NCBI GenBank assembly: GCA_030704615.1
Contig: CM060736.1
Span: 67,501 to 131,500 of the forward strand
Direction: 5' to 3'
Origin: Takakia lepidozioides
Lineage: Eukaryota; Streptophyta; Takakiopsida; Takakiales; Takakiaceae
Length of the DNA: 64,000 nt
Part shown: piece by piece, positions 23,448-35,268 of the stretch
Numbering within the stretch: position 1 is the first letter of the stretch
How the letters are laid out: every line of letters starts with the position of its first letter
Notes under the pieces: model-generated
Told to the model about the DNA's origin: nothing
The model's database searches: none
What the model saw: only the letters and a program-made list of their open reading frames with translations
Position numbers and translations under genes: made by a program

Positions 23448-23519
23448 TACGTCCAATAGGATTCGAACCTATACCGAAGGTTTAGAAGACCTCTGTCCTA
23501 TCCATTAGACGATGGACGC
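23448..23519 (-). tRNA. trnR-UCU: tRNA-Arg (UCU)
   Basis: 72 nt, minus strand. The acceptor GCGTCCA pairs with TGGACGT, the anticodon loop CTTCTAA gives UCU, and the T-arm is GGTTCGAATCC. It is convergent with atpA, as in other land plants. Confidence 0.96.
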
Positions 23520-23673
23520 TCCTCCATCAAGTACTATACCTCCTATATAATAAAAATTAAAAGTTCATTGGGGTAAGGTACAGTACTTCTTCAAGAGATA
23601 TCCCCAAATTTCAATGAGAGATATTTGGGAAGTGTTCGTGAGGGGATGGAACGAAATTGTGGTGATGGGGGAG

Positions 23674-24469
23674 AGCGGGTAGCGGGAATCGAACCCGCAT
23701 CATTAGCTTGGAAGGCTAAGGTTTATAGTCGACGTCTCTTATTACTGACGCCTCTACTTCAAAACCGAACGTGAAATTTTCTTTTCATTCGGCTCCTTTA
23801 TGGAACAGAGAAACTTGAGGAAAAAAAAAAAAAAAATTATGGAATGAAATCAATAAGTTCTCGTTTCGATTTTCTATTCTTAAATATACTAAAAAAAAAA
23901 TCGTCCACCATAACACCTAAGTCAGTTCTCTCATTTCCGATAAAGACTTTTTAGATGATCCTTCTAGAAAGAAAAGAAGCAATATTTTTGTATTGGTAAC
24001 AAAACAAATATTCTTTCTAATTACTTCGTTCCTGATTTCTATTCATTTTAATCATTAGGAAAATATTTTTTACCGAGCTTCAGATGGAGATGTTGATAAA
24101 CTTAGCAAACCAAATTCATCATCATTTCATGGCTAATTAACCTCAATTTATTAATACCAATTGTAAAATTTGAAGATTTAGTTACGATAAAGAAAATAAT
24201 TTAGCTCTCTATCCATAGATTTTAAGCTAATAAAAAGAAATGTAGTTTTGAAAACATTCCGCGTTGCTTTTTCATAGAATCCACAAATCCATTTCGGATC
24301 CCAATTATTACAGGAATGAAGCTTTTCCTACGTCATTTATAGGGAAGGATTTGAGCCTTTATAGAAATGAAGTTGTCAATTCAATCTTTAAACGATTTTG
24401 AAGACCCTTCAACTATTTACTAAGTTGATTACGGAACGAATCGCACTTTTACCACTAAACTATACCCGC
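23674..24469 (-). tRNA. trnG-UCC: tRNA-Gly (UCC), intron-containing
   Basis: Minus strand. Exon 1 is 24447-24469 (23 nt, GCGGGTATAGTTTAGTGG...) and exon 2 is 23674-23721 (48 nt, anticodon loop CTTCCAA, T-arm GGGTTCGATTCCC). The acceptor stem GCGGGTA/TACCCGC pairs only when the two exons are joined. The intron is at the position conserved across land plants. Confidence 0.95.
23722..24446 (-). other. trnG-UCC group II intron
   Basis: 725 nt, minus strand, starting GTGCGATTCG right after exon 1 and ending before CCTTAGCC of exon 2. I see no maturase frame inside it. Confidence 0.9.
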
Positions 24470-24628
24470 GACAAAATTAAAATTATTGTAGCATAAAATT
24501 GCATTTTCTGTCCAACGAAGAAATAAGAAAAACTTTCATTTCTTGAGATTCTTTCGTTTAACCCCCATCCCCGGAGATCCAATACTTGAGAAAGAAGTTA
24601 TTTCACTTCCGGAGATGGTTTTTTGAAA

Positions 24629-24730
24629 TTATAAATTGCCTTTGCGAGCTGCTAATGAAGCAATTACCAACGGACCTGATGCGACTATCAAAGCCGGAAC
24701 AGTAAGCTGTGCAATAACTTCTAAATTCAT
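24629..24730 (-). CDS. psb30: Photosystem II protein Psb30 (Ycf12)
   Basis: A one-helix photosystem II subunit of 33 residues. The frame is [20 protein letters not shown] with the C-terminal AARKGNL and TAA. Length and ends match the family. Pro, Ala and Ser in the helix at conserved Leu, Val and Leu sites imply about three C-to-U edits. It lies between trnG-UCC and psaM. Confidence 0.93.
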   Translation of the reverse strand: MNLEVIAQLTVPALIVASGPLVIASLAARKGNL

Positions 24731-25020
24731 TCTGATTTAACCTCTCTGTTTTCAATTCGATTCCACAAAATAGAAAAATTAGTAAATCTTAATTTTTCTT
24801 TAAGTCGAATAACAATCATTTCTACGAAGTGAATAGATGTTATTATCTGGTTCTGCTGAAAAAACATCTATAGCCATAAAGAATTGAGATCGGTACAATA
24901 GTAAAGAGCCTATCCATTCAAGAAATACCATTCATTTTTGGAAAGAGCTATTAACCGATGTGAAAATGTCGGACCGACTTGTTTTTCATATTACGAATAA
25001 TTAGGGGGAAAAATAAAAAA

Positions 25021-25119
25021 ATGACATCAATTTCAGACAGTCAGATTATTGTAGCTCTTGTAAGTGCTTCCGCAACTGGTATTTTAGCTTTAAGATTAGG
25101 TAAAGAATTGTATCAATAA
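25021..25119 (+). CDS. psaM: Photosystem I subunit XII (PsaM)
   Basis: A one-helix photosystem I subunit, 32 residues, with the conserved start [15 protein letters not shown] and end RLGKELYQ. psaM is missing from flowering plants but common in bryophytes and algae. Ser and Thr in the helix centre may be edited. Confidence 0.94.
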   Translation: MTSISDSQIIVALVSASATGILALRLGKELYQ

Positions 25120-25364
25120 TTTGGCTTGTTCTTTCGTCTGCTTGCAGAAGGGGCGGCCTGGCCAGTATCTGGCTAGGCTAAAACAAAAATGTAAAACTAA
25201 TTTTCATGAAATTAATAATTAATAATACAGTTGTTTCGGTAAAACATTTCGTATTTATTTCCTATTTCTTATATAACTTTATATATGTTATATAATATCA
25301 TCTTTTTTAAGGTATGGACTTTGACTCCCACGACATGTTAAAGTAGAAACAACTTTTCTAAGTT

Positions 25365-25452
25365 GGAGAGATGGCCGAGTGGATTAAAGCGGCGGATTGC
25401 TAATCCGTTGTACAAGCCTTTTGTACCGAGGGTTCGAATCCCTCTCTCTCCT
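25365..25452 (+). tRNA. trnS-GCU: tRNA-Ser (GCU)
   Basis: A class II tRNA, 88 nt. The acceptor GGAGAGA pairs with TCTCTCC, the anticodon loop TTGCTAA gives GCU, and there is a long variable arm and a T-arm GGGTTCGAATCCC. Confidence 0.97.
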
Positions 25453-25519
25453 TTCAATAATTCAAAATCCTTCCCATAAATAGAAATTCAAGTTTCTATT
25501 TTCTGACGTATAGAAACGA

Positions 25520-25648
<129 letters not shown>

Positions 25649-25798
25649 TCATTACTAGAAGTGGAATAGAATAGATTGAATTAAGAATCTCGAAAATTGA
25701 CTCATTTTTTTACGGAGGAATAGCAAGTGGTAGATCTTTGGGAATAAGATTCGTTTTTATCTCTCTCGTCTCTCCCTTTGTCGATCGGAATGAAGTGA

Positions 25799-25891
25799 TG
25801 GAGAAGGGAGGATTTGAACCCCCGTTAACCTGACGAATCAGGTTAAAACGATTTTCGAAACCGCCGCAATCAACCACTCTGCCATTTCTCC
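25799..25891 (-). tRNA. trnS-CGA: tRNA-Ser (CGA)
   Basis: Minus strand, a complete class II tRNA of about 93 nt. The anticodon loop TTCGAAA gives CGA. The variable arm has a nine-pair stem closed by TTCG, and the T-arm is GGGGGTTCAAATCCTCC. The acceptor GGAGAAA faces CTTCTCC, so the seventh pair is an A-C mismatch that a C-to-U change would repair. This species is rarely reported in land-plant plastids. It is a real cloverleaf and not a mislabelled trnG exon. Confidence 0.88.
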
Positions 25892-26503
25892 GACGAACTA
25901 GACGAAGGAAAAGTAGATTAAGTGTTTTGGCAGAGATAAAGGTTAAATTTTCAAAAAAATTTTTGGATTTTTTTAGGAACAATAAAAAAAAATTGTCTTT
26001 TTACTCGTATAAGAAAAATTGTTATAGTAATAGTAATAATAATAAATATTTCAGTAGTTTATATATATATATATACTTTTTACGTATATACCACAAAAAA
26101 ATTTTACAATTATTTGACTTTGAAACGTAAATAGGATAAAGAACTAGAAATAAAATCTATACTATATAATTAATAAAACTTCTTATTTTCCTAGAAAAAA
26201 AAAGAAAAAATCCGAAGTGACAAAATTAAAATTCTTAAACTCTTGGTGAACGAAAAAAAACATTGATTTTTTTTTGCTCTTTTCGATCGGTTTTGTATCA
26301 TACATAAGGCGGAAGTGAAAAGATATATCACCTCCGCCTTACGAGACAAGCAAGAGAGGTGATACAAAAACCTTTTAATTACTGGCGATATAACAGAAAA
26401 AGATTCAAATCTTATTGAGAGATAGAATTTGAGTTGTAATGGATCCTGAATGAGATGAATCGAAAAAGAAAAAGATCTTTTTTATAAAATAAATATCGAA
26501 GAA
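25892..26503. other. trnS-CGA to psbK spacer
   Basis: 612 bases, very A/T-rich, with low-complexity AAT and TA runs. The only structured element is the hairpin at 26305-26341. An open frame at 25927-26130 is low complexity (Lys, Asn, Tyr, Ser) and I do not treat it as a gene. Confidence 0.55.
26305..26341 (-). terminator. Stem-loop beyond the 3' end of psbK
   Basis: TAAGGCGGA-GTGA pairs with TCAC-TCCGCCTTA, about 13 pairs with one internal mismatch. It lies 163 bases downstream of psbK on the minus strand and is G+C-rich in an AT-rich spacer. Confidence 0.6.
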
Positions 26504-26680
26504 TTATCGAAAACTTACAGAAGCTTGCCGAACGGAGGCTGAGAGAGAGAAAAACAGAGGTATAATTGGCATTACATCTACAATTGGATCAGAAATAGCA
26601 TAAGCTTCAGGTAATTTAGCCAGAATGATACCATTCGAATGAAACGCGTTATCTAGATAAATATTAAATATAGCTAGCAT
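26504..26680 (-). CDS. psbK: Photosystem II protein K
   Basis: A small photosystem II core subunit, 58 residues including a short N-terminal presequence ([17 protein letters not shown]). The mature part starts [20 protein letters not shown] and ends RQASVSFR. Ser and Arg at conserved Phe, Leu and Trp sites of the helix imply at least five edits. The ATG start at 26680 is ordinary. Confidence 0.93.
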   Translation of the reverse strand: MLAIFNIYLDNAFHSNGIILAKLPEAYAISDPIVDVMPIIPLFFSLSASVRQASVSFR

Positions 26681-26911
26681 TTTTTTTCTCCAATAAAAAT
26701 TGTTATGATTAAATGAAAAACGAAAAGAACTTCATTGATTGATGAAAGCTCTTCGGTACATCTTACTACAGGTTCTCCTAGCTTCAAAGAGGTAAGAGAT
26801 TTTATTCAACATAGTAAGTTAGATTTTATGTTGTATTGAATTTATTTTTATATTAATATTTTCTAATATCATTTGTAATGAATTTATTTCTACTTGATAT
26901 AAGTAGATAGA

Positions 26912-26941
26912 TTGACAGAAATAGAAATATCAGGATTTACT
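26912..26941 (+). promoter_or_regulatory. Candidate bacterial-type promoter for trnQ
   Basis: TTGACA (26912-26917) and TTTACT (26936-26941) are separated by 18 bases, 15 bases before trnQ. The -35 box is perfect and the -10 box is weak (four of six). Confidence 0.45.
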
Positions 26942-26956
26942 AACATTGGAGATGTA

Positions 26957-27028
26957 TGGGGCGTGGCCAAGTGGTAAGGCACCAGGTTTTGGCTCTGTTA
27001 CTCGGAGGTTCGAATCCTTCCGTCCCAG
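26957..27028 (+). tRNA. trnQ-UUG: tRNA-Gln (UUG)
   Basis: 72 nt. The acceptor TGGGGCG pairs with CGTCCCA, the anticodon loop TTTTGGC gives UUG, and the T-arm is AGGTTCGAATCCT. Confidence 0.97.
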
Positions 27029-27226
27029 ACTTGTTATTTATGATAAATCAAAGTTTTAGAAGAACAAAAAATTTTCGAAATAGATATAAAATATCTACTT
27101 ATATTATTTAATATACTATATCGAAAATTTATATTATGACAATTAGATAAATATGGCAAGGGATATTTCTATGGTGTAGAATAGAAAAAGATCATATTAT
27201 TGAAATTTGTAAAGAGAATATTATTT

Positions 27227-28768
27227 ATGAAATTAGCTTATTGGATGTATGCTGGGCCCGCTCATATTGGAACTCTCCGAGTAGCTAGTTCTTTCAGGAA
27301 TGTTCATGCTATCATGCATGCTCCTCTAGGAGATGACTATTCTAATGTAATGCGTTCTATGTCAGAAAGAGAAAGGGATTTTACTCCTGTAACTGCTAGC
27401 ATAGTAGATCGTCACGTATTGGCACGTGGTTCTCAAGAGAAGGTAGTTGATAATATAACTCGGAAGGATAAGGAAGAACGCCCAGATTTGATTGTATCGA
27501 CACCCACATGTACTTCTAGTATCTCACAAGAAGATTTACAAAATTTCGTGGATAGAGCATCTATTGCTTCGGATTCTGATGTAATTTTGGCAGATGTTAA
27601 TCACTATCGGGTTAATGAGCTTCAAGCCGCAGATAGAACTTTAGAACAAGTGGTTCGATATTATTTGGATAAGGCTCGTAGGCAAGGAACATTGAATCAA
27701 TCTGTAACAGACGAACCTTCTGCAAATATCATTGGGATTTTTACATTAGGCTTTCATAATCAACATGATTGTCGTGAATCGAAACGTTTATTACAAGATT
27801 TAGGTATAAAAATTAATCAAATAATTCCTGAAGGAGGTTCCGTACAAGATCTTCGAAATTTACCAAAAGCTTGGTTCAATTTAGTTCCTTATCGTGAAGT
27901 GGGCTTAATGGCAGCAACGTATCTAGAGAGAAATTTTGGAATGCCTTACGTATCTACAACACCTATGGGAATTGTAGATACAGCTGAGTGTATCCGACAG
28001 ATACAGAAACATGTTAATAAATTGGCTCCTACTCTATCGAATAGAACATTGAATTATGAACCCTATATTGATCAACAAACAAGGTTTGTTTCTCAAGCTG
28101 CTTGGTTTTCAAGATCCATCGATTGTCAAAATTTGACGGGAAAAAAAGCAGTGGTTTTTGGTGATGCGACTCACGCCGCTTCAATGACTAAAATCCTTGC
28201 TAGGGAAATGGGAATTCGTGTCAGTTGTACAGGTACTTATTGCAAACACGATGCGGAATGGTTTAAAGAACAAGTTCAAGGTTTCTGTGATGAAGTACCA
28301 ATTACAGATGATCATACTGAAGTAGGGGATATGATTGCTCGTATAGAACCATCTGCCATATTTGGTACTCAAACGGAACGTCATATTGGTAAACGTCTTG
28401 ATATTCCCCGCGGAGTTATTTCTTCACCAGTTCATATCCAAAATTTTCCTCCAGGATATCGACCTTTCTTAGGCTATGAAGGTACTAATCAAATAGCAGA
28501 TTTAGTTCATAATTCATTTACTTCGGGTATGGAAGACCATCTATTAGAAATCTTTGGTGGTCATGATACTAAAGAGGTAATTACTAAATCATTATCTACA
28601 GATAAAGATCTAACTTGGAATTCTGAAAGTCAACTAGAATTAAATAAAATTCCTGGCTTTGTCAGAGGCAAGATCAAGAGGAACACTGAAAAATTTGCAC
28701 GACAAAATGGCGTTACAAATATTACTGTTGAAGTGATGTATGCAGCGAAAGAAGCATTAAGTGCTTGA
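27227..28768 (+). CDS. chlB: Light-independent protochlorophyllide reductase subunit B
   Basis: One catalytic subunit of the nitrogenase-like enzyme that reduces protochlorophyllide in the dark, working with ChlN and ChlL (not in this window). It has 513 residues, exactly the bryophyte length. The start ATG at 27227 gives [20 protein letters not shown]; the frame is open upstream but without homology. Conserved features include Asp36 in HAPLGDDY, the Cys of STPTCTSS, and [13 protein letters not shown]. The C-terminal domain contains [10 protein letters not shown]. Ser at a few Leu or Phe sites ([14 protein letters not shown]) implies some editing. Flowering plants have lost the gene. Confidence 0.97.
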   Translation: MKLAYWMYAGPAHIGTLRVASSFRNVHAIMHAPLGDDYSNVMRSMSERERDFTPVTASIVDRHVLARGSQEKVVDNITRKDKEERPDLIVSTPTCTSSISQEDLQNFVDRASIASDSDVILADVNHYRVNELQAADRTLEQVVRYYLDKARRQGTLNQSVTDEPSANIIGIFTLGFHNQHDCRESKRLLQDLGIKINQIIPEGGSVQDLRNLPKAWFNLVPYREVGLMAATYLERNFGMPYVSTTPMGIVDTAECIRQIQKHVNKLAPTLSNRTLNYEPYIDQQTRFVSQAAWFSRSIDCQNLTGKKAVVFGDATHAASMTKILAREMGIRVSCTGTYCKHDAEWFKEQVQGFCDEVPITDDHTEVGDMIARIEPSAIFGTQTERHIGKRLDIPRGVISSPVHIQNFPPGYRPFLGYEGTNQIADLVHNSFTSGMEDHLLEIFGGHDTKEVITKSLSTDKDLTWNSESQLELNKIPGFVRGKIKRNTEKFARQNGVTNITVEVMYAAKEALSA

Positions 28769-28817
28769 GGAAGATGAAGAACTAGTCTTGGATTCTAAAA
28801 GATATTCATTTGATATA

Positions 28818-28850
28818 ATAAGAGTAAATATATTTTCTATTTACTCTTAT
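28818..28850 (+). terminator. Stem-loop downstream of chlB
   Basis: A perfect 13-bp inverted repeat (28818-28830 and 28838-28850) with a seven-base loop, 50 bases after the chlB stop and just before rps16. Confidence 0.65.
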
Positions 28851-28897
28851 TTTAAATAAATCTTTCTTATTTCAAATCTATCCAAATTCAATTAATT

Positions 28898-29934
28898 ATG
28901 GTAAAACTTCGTTTGAAACGATATGGTAGAAAGCAACGTGTGACTCGAATATCGTGATTGGTTTAGCGGATTATAAATTCCGTCATTTACTATCCAAATT
29001 GAAATGCTCCTATTTCAACATTCGTTCGAATTAATTTTCTATAATGAAGCTTGAAAAAGAAATGTAGGATCCTTTTATAACCTACCAATTAGGAGAGATA
29101 ATCTAAGGTTAGTATATAGCAAGAAGCTATTTAAGCTTTGTCAGTCTACACGAATTCGAGGAAGGAAGAGAGAAAAGAACAACATGTAGTAACAAAATTA
29201 GTAAATAAATGAAATTCAATCAAAAAAAATAAATAAATATATTTTTTTCGAAACGAAATCGAGAAAAACTTAGAATAATCAATAATTGTTCTGATTAATG
29301 AGAGTGGACAAAAAAAATTTATGTCGCTTCAATTTTTTGTTTTCCAACCCACCAGAGTGACAACCAAACCCAATGATTCTAAAATACAATCCGAAAACAA
29401 GAAAATCCTTTTTCTTTTTTACATCTCGTTAAATCAAATAGAGATTTGAGATTTTCGTTCCACGAAAGAAAAGAATAGATGGGTAAGAGACGACTCAAGA
29501 AGTAGAATATTTAGGAATATGCCAAAGCTTGAATCCTATTGAGGCATACTCGAGTTTCGGGGGGGAAATCTTTACTAAATTTTGAAAAATTAAAGGGTTT
29601 TATTTTATTAAAAAACAAAAATATTTTCATTTTTTTTTGATTTGTCACCTGAGCCGTATGAAGAAAAAGCTTCATATACGGTTCCATGGGGGGGATACTC
29701 CGAGTTTACCTATCCCAATAAGTAACCTATCGAATTATTGCAATTGATGTTCGCTCTCGAAGAGAGGGAAGAGCTCTTCAAGAAGTTGGTTTCTACAATC
29801 CAAGAAAAGATCAAACTATTTCAAATGTCCCTGCAATTGTTCATTTCCCTAAGGAAGGAGCTCAACCTACAGAAACTGTTCATGATATTTCGGAAAAAGC
29901 GAAGGTTTTTGAACAAATAAAAGCTAATTTTTAG
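28898..29934 (+). CDS. rps16: Ribosomal protein S16
   Basis: Small-subunit protein bS16, 84 residues. Exon 1 is 28898-28937 (40 nt, [13 protein letters not shown] plus C) and exon 2 is 29720-29934 (AA GTA ACC TAT CGA...). The product continues [32 protein letters not shown], and [19 protein letters not shown]. The frame is intact and has the typical length. rps16 is lost from liverworts and from almost all mosses, and Takakia is the moss known to keep it. This gene is therefore a main reason for the genus call. Confidence 0.95.
28938..29719 (+). other. rps16 group II intron
   Basis: 782 nt, starting GTGTGACTCG and ending ACCTATCCCAAT. The domain V hairpin (GAGCCGTATGAAG...ATATACGGTTCC) lies near 29651-29686. 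Confidence 0.92.
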
Positions 29935-30120
29935 GAGAATTTTACGAGTCCCGTGTTTGGTTTTGTTCAAATGTTCTTCTATTATCCATTTTTTCTCCCC
30001 CTATTATATCTCTATCTAGTCGTTTTTATTCCAATTAGAAATACTATTAGTATCACAAATATTTTTTATCTCTCCTCGGAATTCATGAGAAACAAATTAA
30101 ATTTTAATAAATAAAAAATG

Positions 30121-30185
30121 ATTCAATGAAATAATAAGCTTCCCAGATTCATCGATGAATCTGGAAAGCTTATCACTTCATTGAA
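30121..30185 (+). terminator. Long stem-loop downstream of rps16
   Basis: ATTCAATGAA...ATAAGCTT-CCAGATTCATCGA pairs with its near-exact complement, ending AAGCTTAT...TTCATTGAAT. There is one mismatch in the inner stem and a three-base internal loop. It lies 187 bases after rps16 and is a likely 3' end element. Confidence 0.65.
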
Positions 30186-30282
30186 TTATCGGAATGAAAA
30201 AAAAAATTGTTAAACTTTTTTTTTCGCCAATCGAAAGTTGAAGTCAAGAAGAAGCTTTTTTTATATTTTATATATTTCAACA

Positions 30283-30311
30283 TTGACAGGAATAAATTAC
30301 TAACGTATAAT
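30283..30311 (+). promoter_or_regulatory. Perfect -35/-10 promoter upstream of trnK
   Basis: TTGACA (30283-30288), a 17-base spacer, and TATAAT (30306-30311) match the bacterial sigma70 consensus in both boxes and spacing. The next gene on this strand is trnK at 30590, containing matK. It is probably a PEP promoter for trnK-matK. The rest of the 29935-30589 spacer shows only the rps16 hairpin. Confidence 0.7.
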
Positions 30312-30626
30312 AATGTTAGTATTTTTCTTTTTTTTTCAGATTGATTAATCCCTCATTTACGCATTTATCTGATCCCCCCTCTTTCCCAACAGAAGAAAAA
30401 TGTTTCTGATGAAACCAATGAATAAATGAGAAAAAATATAAATTTGGTCATTATTTTTCAACTATTTCCGTTTCAAATCCTGATACTTACTTTGCATCTC
30501 CTTCCCCCCTCATCAACTGTGATTTCGATTTTATCGTTTCATTCATAAAAAGTATATCGGATCTATTATTTCTTTATCAATAGCAATAAGGGTTGCTAAC
30601 TCAATGGTAGAGTACTCGGCTTTTAA

Positions 30627-33000
30627 GTGCGACTAAGGGATTTCACACATTTAGATGAAGTACTAAATTCATCCAAACCATTGACCCGGTTTGTAAGGCT
30701 GCGACTTATCTTGGAAGGAAACTTGACGGAAAAAAAAGCATGTCGTTTCTTTTTTCGAATTTCGAGAAAAGAAGAATGAGAGAATAATAATTGAAAGAAT
30801 ACAATTACTTTCGGAGTCGGAAGAGTTAATGGATAAAGCTGAATCGCTTGAATCATAGGTAGAACCAGAAGAACGAGCTTCTGTTCAAAAACTTGTATTT
30901 TGGACTCTCTTTACTAATTAGGAGTTAAAAGCGAATTAATAGTCAATATAAGAGAGGTTTGACCCTATTTAAGTATAGGGTCTTCTTACCGAAAATGAAT
31001 CCTAAATATTTCCATAGGTGTGGAGAAATTACCGGTGTGCTGACTAAATGAGGAATTTTCTAAGTCAGGAGAGCAATCGGTTTAACGAAATAGACTCAAT
31101 TTCTTATTTATTCCCAAGAAAAGGATAATTTTGAAATCAAAATTTCAATTTTCATTTATTGAATATATTTTTCGGTACCCTAGATAGATCAGGATCTTTC
31201 TGGTCTTTAATAGATTGCACTATGTACCATTTCATATTTTAAGAGGTTACTCCTACGAGAACCATAACTGGGTTTTTGTCGAAAATGGAGAAGCTACGAA
31301 GAACTAAAAAAAACTTCTTATGGCAACAACGTTTTTTATACCCACTTCCCTTTCAAGATGATCCTTACGCAATTGCCTATAATCGTTTCTCGAATGAAAT
31401 AGATTCAAAGAAAATAGAAAATTCAAATCTAAACGAGAAATTTAGTTTCTTAACCTTGAAACGTTTAATTCATAGAATACATCAAAAGAAATCCTTACAA
31501 TTTTTATTGAAAAATTGTAATATAAATTTTGATGCTGATTGCAACAGCAATTTCTATTCGAGAGCAATTCGAGAAGGTGTGACCATGGTTTTAGAAATTG
31601 TTTTTTCTGTGCAGTCAAAACCTTTTATGAGAGAAAAAACTGAATGGACTAGTTATCAATCTATTCATTCCGTATTTCCCTTTATGGAAGACCAATTTTC
31701 ACATTCCAATCGTATTTTCGATATGAAAATACCTTATTTCCTTCATCCAGAACTTATTATTCGAATTGCTCGTCGACGGATCCAAGATGCTTCTTTTTTA
31801 CATCCATTGCGATTCATTCTCTATAAAAAAAAAATTTTTATTATTATAGATACACAAATCTCTTTTCCTCCAAAAGAAATGACTAGATTGTCCCAAATTT
31901 CATGGAATTCCTATATCTATGAATTCGAATATCTCTTTGTCTCCCTGTGGAAAGATTTCAGCCCTTTTCAGATGTTGTCACATCCGGTTTTACTTGATCA
32001 AATTAATTGTATAAAAAAAATTAGACATGTTATAAAGCCTTCCTGGATCACGTTACAAAAGTTTCTTCTTTGTAAGAGAATTTTAACTTTTCGTTATGTG
32101 AGATATGAAAATAACTCAATTCTATCGATACAAAGTACTGACTATTTAGCAGAAAAATGGAAAATTTATTTTTTCAAAATTTGGCAATATCGTTTCCATT
32201 TTTTGTTCGAATCACGCAGAATACGCATAAAGAGATTATCTAAAAATTGTTTTCCTTTTTTAGGCTATACCTTCGGTGTTCGAAAGAAAATCACTATGGT
32301 TCAAACAAAAATGCTAGAGGATTTACCCATAACCAGTTTTGTCAACAAACAACTTTGTTCCATCGCTCCAATTTTACCTTTGATTGGTTCATTAGCTAGG
32401 GAAAAATTTTGCGACACCTTGGGGCATCCAATTAGTAAATTAGCTCGGACTACTTCGACGGATGACGAAATTTTTAACCGATTTGATAAAATTTGGAAAA
32501 ATCTTTATTATTATTACAGTGGATGCATGAGTAGAAGCAACTTATATCAAGTACGATACATACTTCGATTTTCATGTGCCAAAACGTTAGCTTGTAAACA
32601 CAAAAGTACGATACGTTTTGTATGGAAGAAATATGGTTTGGAGTTCTTTGCAAAAACATCTCTTTTGGAGAAACGAGAGTTAATTTTTTTGAATTTATCT
32701 AAAATGTATCCTCTTACGAAAAAATTTTGGTATCTCGATATTATTCAAATAAATTCCCTGGTGAATTCGTTGCGAAAAGAGAAAGAAAAGGAAAAATAAT
32801 CAAAAATTCAATTAATTCTATCGACTAATGAGAAACCTAATTAAGTAATTGCCGAAAACCGACTCGGAGTGATCTTGTAAGAAAAAAAAATCGTTACGAA
32901 ATAGATACATAGAGAGAGCCGTGTGCAACGAAAATTGCAAGCACGGTTTGGGAAGAGGTTTTTTTCCTTTCGAAAACGAAAGTAATTAACCCACTTTCAT
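30627..33000 (+). other. trnK group II intron (carries matK)
   Basis: 2374 nt, starting GTGCGACT and ending TTTCAT. The domain V hairpin (GAGCCGTGTGC...GCACGGTTTGGG) lies at about 32917-32952, downstream of matK. Confidence 0.93.
31285..32799 (+). CDS. matK: Maturase K
   Basis: The intron-encoded splicing factor of the plastid, thought to act on several group IIA introns. It has 504 residues. Conserved blocks include the N-terminal QQRFLYPLPFQDDPYAIAYNR, the SSIQST-like middle region (NSILSIQSTDYLAEKW), and the C-terminal domain X (HKSTIRFVWKKYGLEFFAKTSLLEKREL). The ATG at 31285 is the first in frame; an upstream TTG (31276) is also possible. The frame is intact, unlike hornwort matK pseudogenes. 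Confidence 0.95.
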   Translation: MEKLRRTKKNFLWQQRFLYPLPFQDDPYAIAYNRFSNEIDSKKIENSNLNEKFSFLTLKRLIHRIHQKKSLQFLLKNCNINFDADCNSNFYSRAIREGVTMVLEIVFSVQSKPFMREKTEWTSYQSIHSVFPFMEDQFSHSNRIFDMKIPYFLHPELIIRIARRRIQDASFLHPLRFILYKKKIFIIIDTQISFPPKEMTRLSQISWNSYIYEFEYLFVSLWKDFSPFQMLSHPVLLDQINCIKKIRHVIKPSWITLQKFLLCKRILTFRYVRYENNSILSIQSTDYLAEKWKIYFFKIWQYRFHFLFESRRIRIKRLSKNCFPFLGYTFGVRKKITMVQTKMLEDLPITSFVNKQLCSIAPILPLIGSLAREKFCDTLGHPISKLARTTSTDDEIFNRFDKIWKNLYYYYSGCMSRSNLYQVRYILRFSCAKTLACKHKSTIRFVWKKYGLEFFAKTSLLEKRELIFLNLSKMYPLTKKFWYLDIIQINSLVNSLRKEKEKEK

Positions 33001-33035
33001 CCGACGAGTTCCGGGTTCGAGCCCCGGGCAACCCA

Positions 33036-34611
<1,576 letters not shown>

Positions 34612-34713
34612 TATCTCTATAGGTTTCTGTTCATTATCGAGAAAAAGATAATGACTCAGTCATAACCTTAGAAAATAAAAATATCTGAGATAGGGATAAT
34701 AACTCGAGAAGTA

Positions 34714-34749
34714 ATGACCTTAGAGACTCGAAGTAGTCTTTAAGGTCAC
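34714..34749 (+). terminator. psbA 3' stem-loop
   Basis: TGACCTTA-AGACT pairs with AGTCT-TAAGGTCA, about 13 pairs with a small loop, 100 bases after the psbA stop. This is the usual place for the psbA mRNA 3' stabilising hairpin. Confidence 0.7.
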
Positions 34750-34777
34750 TATTTCTTTCCGAATTCAGTTTTGGGGG

Positions 34778-34852
34778 GGCGGACGTAGCCAAGTGGATTA
34801 AGGCAGTGGATTGTGGATCCACCACGCGCGGGTTCAATCCCCGTCGTTCGCC
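34778..34852 (+). tRNA. trnH-GUG: tRNA-His (GUG)
   Basis: The acceptor GCGGACG pairs with CGTTCGC, with an extra encoded 5' G at 34778 as usual for tRNA-His. The anticodon loop TTGTGGA gives GUG, and the T-arm is GGGTTCAATCCCC. Confidence 0.96.
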
Positions 34853-35268
34853 CATGAATGAATTTGGAACGAATTCGTGACAAATGAAGATTTTATATTA
34901 ATGAAAAAACTGATAAATATTGTCCCAATCTTGAATATCGAAATGATTTTTGTTAGTTGACGAAACCTCTTCTTTGTGTCATCATAAATAAGATGACGTG
35001 AAAATATTGATAAAAACATAAGGAAAGAGAGATACTTAAATTCACTTGAAATATAAACAAAAAACTTTCTTCTATTTCTATCGAAAATATCTAATACCAG
35101 CTTTATTTGGGTAGAAGAAATCTGCCTCAATACATCTAATATTGTTTCGTTAATAAAGAGTAATGGCAAAAAACACTTGTTGAACGGGCCAAAACAAGTT
35201 ATTTAGTCGAAGTTTCCGTATAAAAAATATATTTATTAGAAAGTTTGATCTAACTGCTGTAGGGAAAA
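34853..35268. other. trnH-ycf2 spacer
   Basis: 416 bases of AT-rich sequence. A minus-strand open frame (34834-35169) overlaps the tRNA and resembles nothing I know. I see no supported feature. Confidence 0.55.

Larger units (their letters stand above)
30590..33035 (+). tRNA. trnK-UUU: tRNA-Lys (UUU), intron-containing
   Basis: Exon 1 is 30590-30626 (37 nt, GGGTTGCTAACTC... ending CTTTTAA with the UUU anticodon). Exon 2 is 33001-33035 (35 nt, CCGACGAGTTCCGGG... GGCAACCCA). The acceptor stem GGGTTGC/GCAACCC forms only from the two exons. matK lies in the intron. Confidence 0.96.

Noticed and set aside
25927-26130. 67-residue frame rich in Lys, Asn and Tyr
   Set aside because: Low-complexity translation of AT-rich spacer, partly over repeats.
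27200-27226. Upstream TTG start for chlB
   Set aside because: The nine extra residues are not conserved, and ATG 27227 gives the exact family N-terminus and length.
34834-35169. 111-residue minus-strand frame
   Set aside because: It overlaps trnH, is A/T-driven and matches nothing known.
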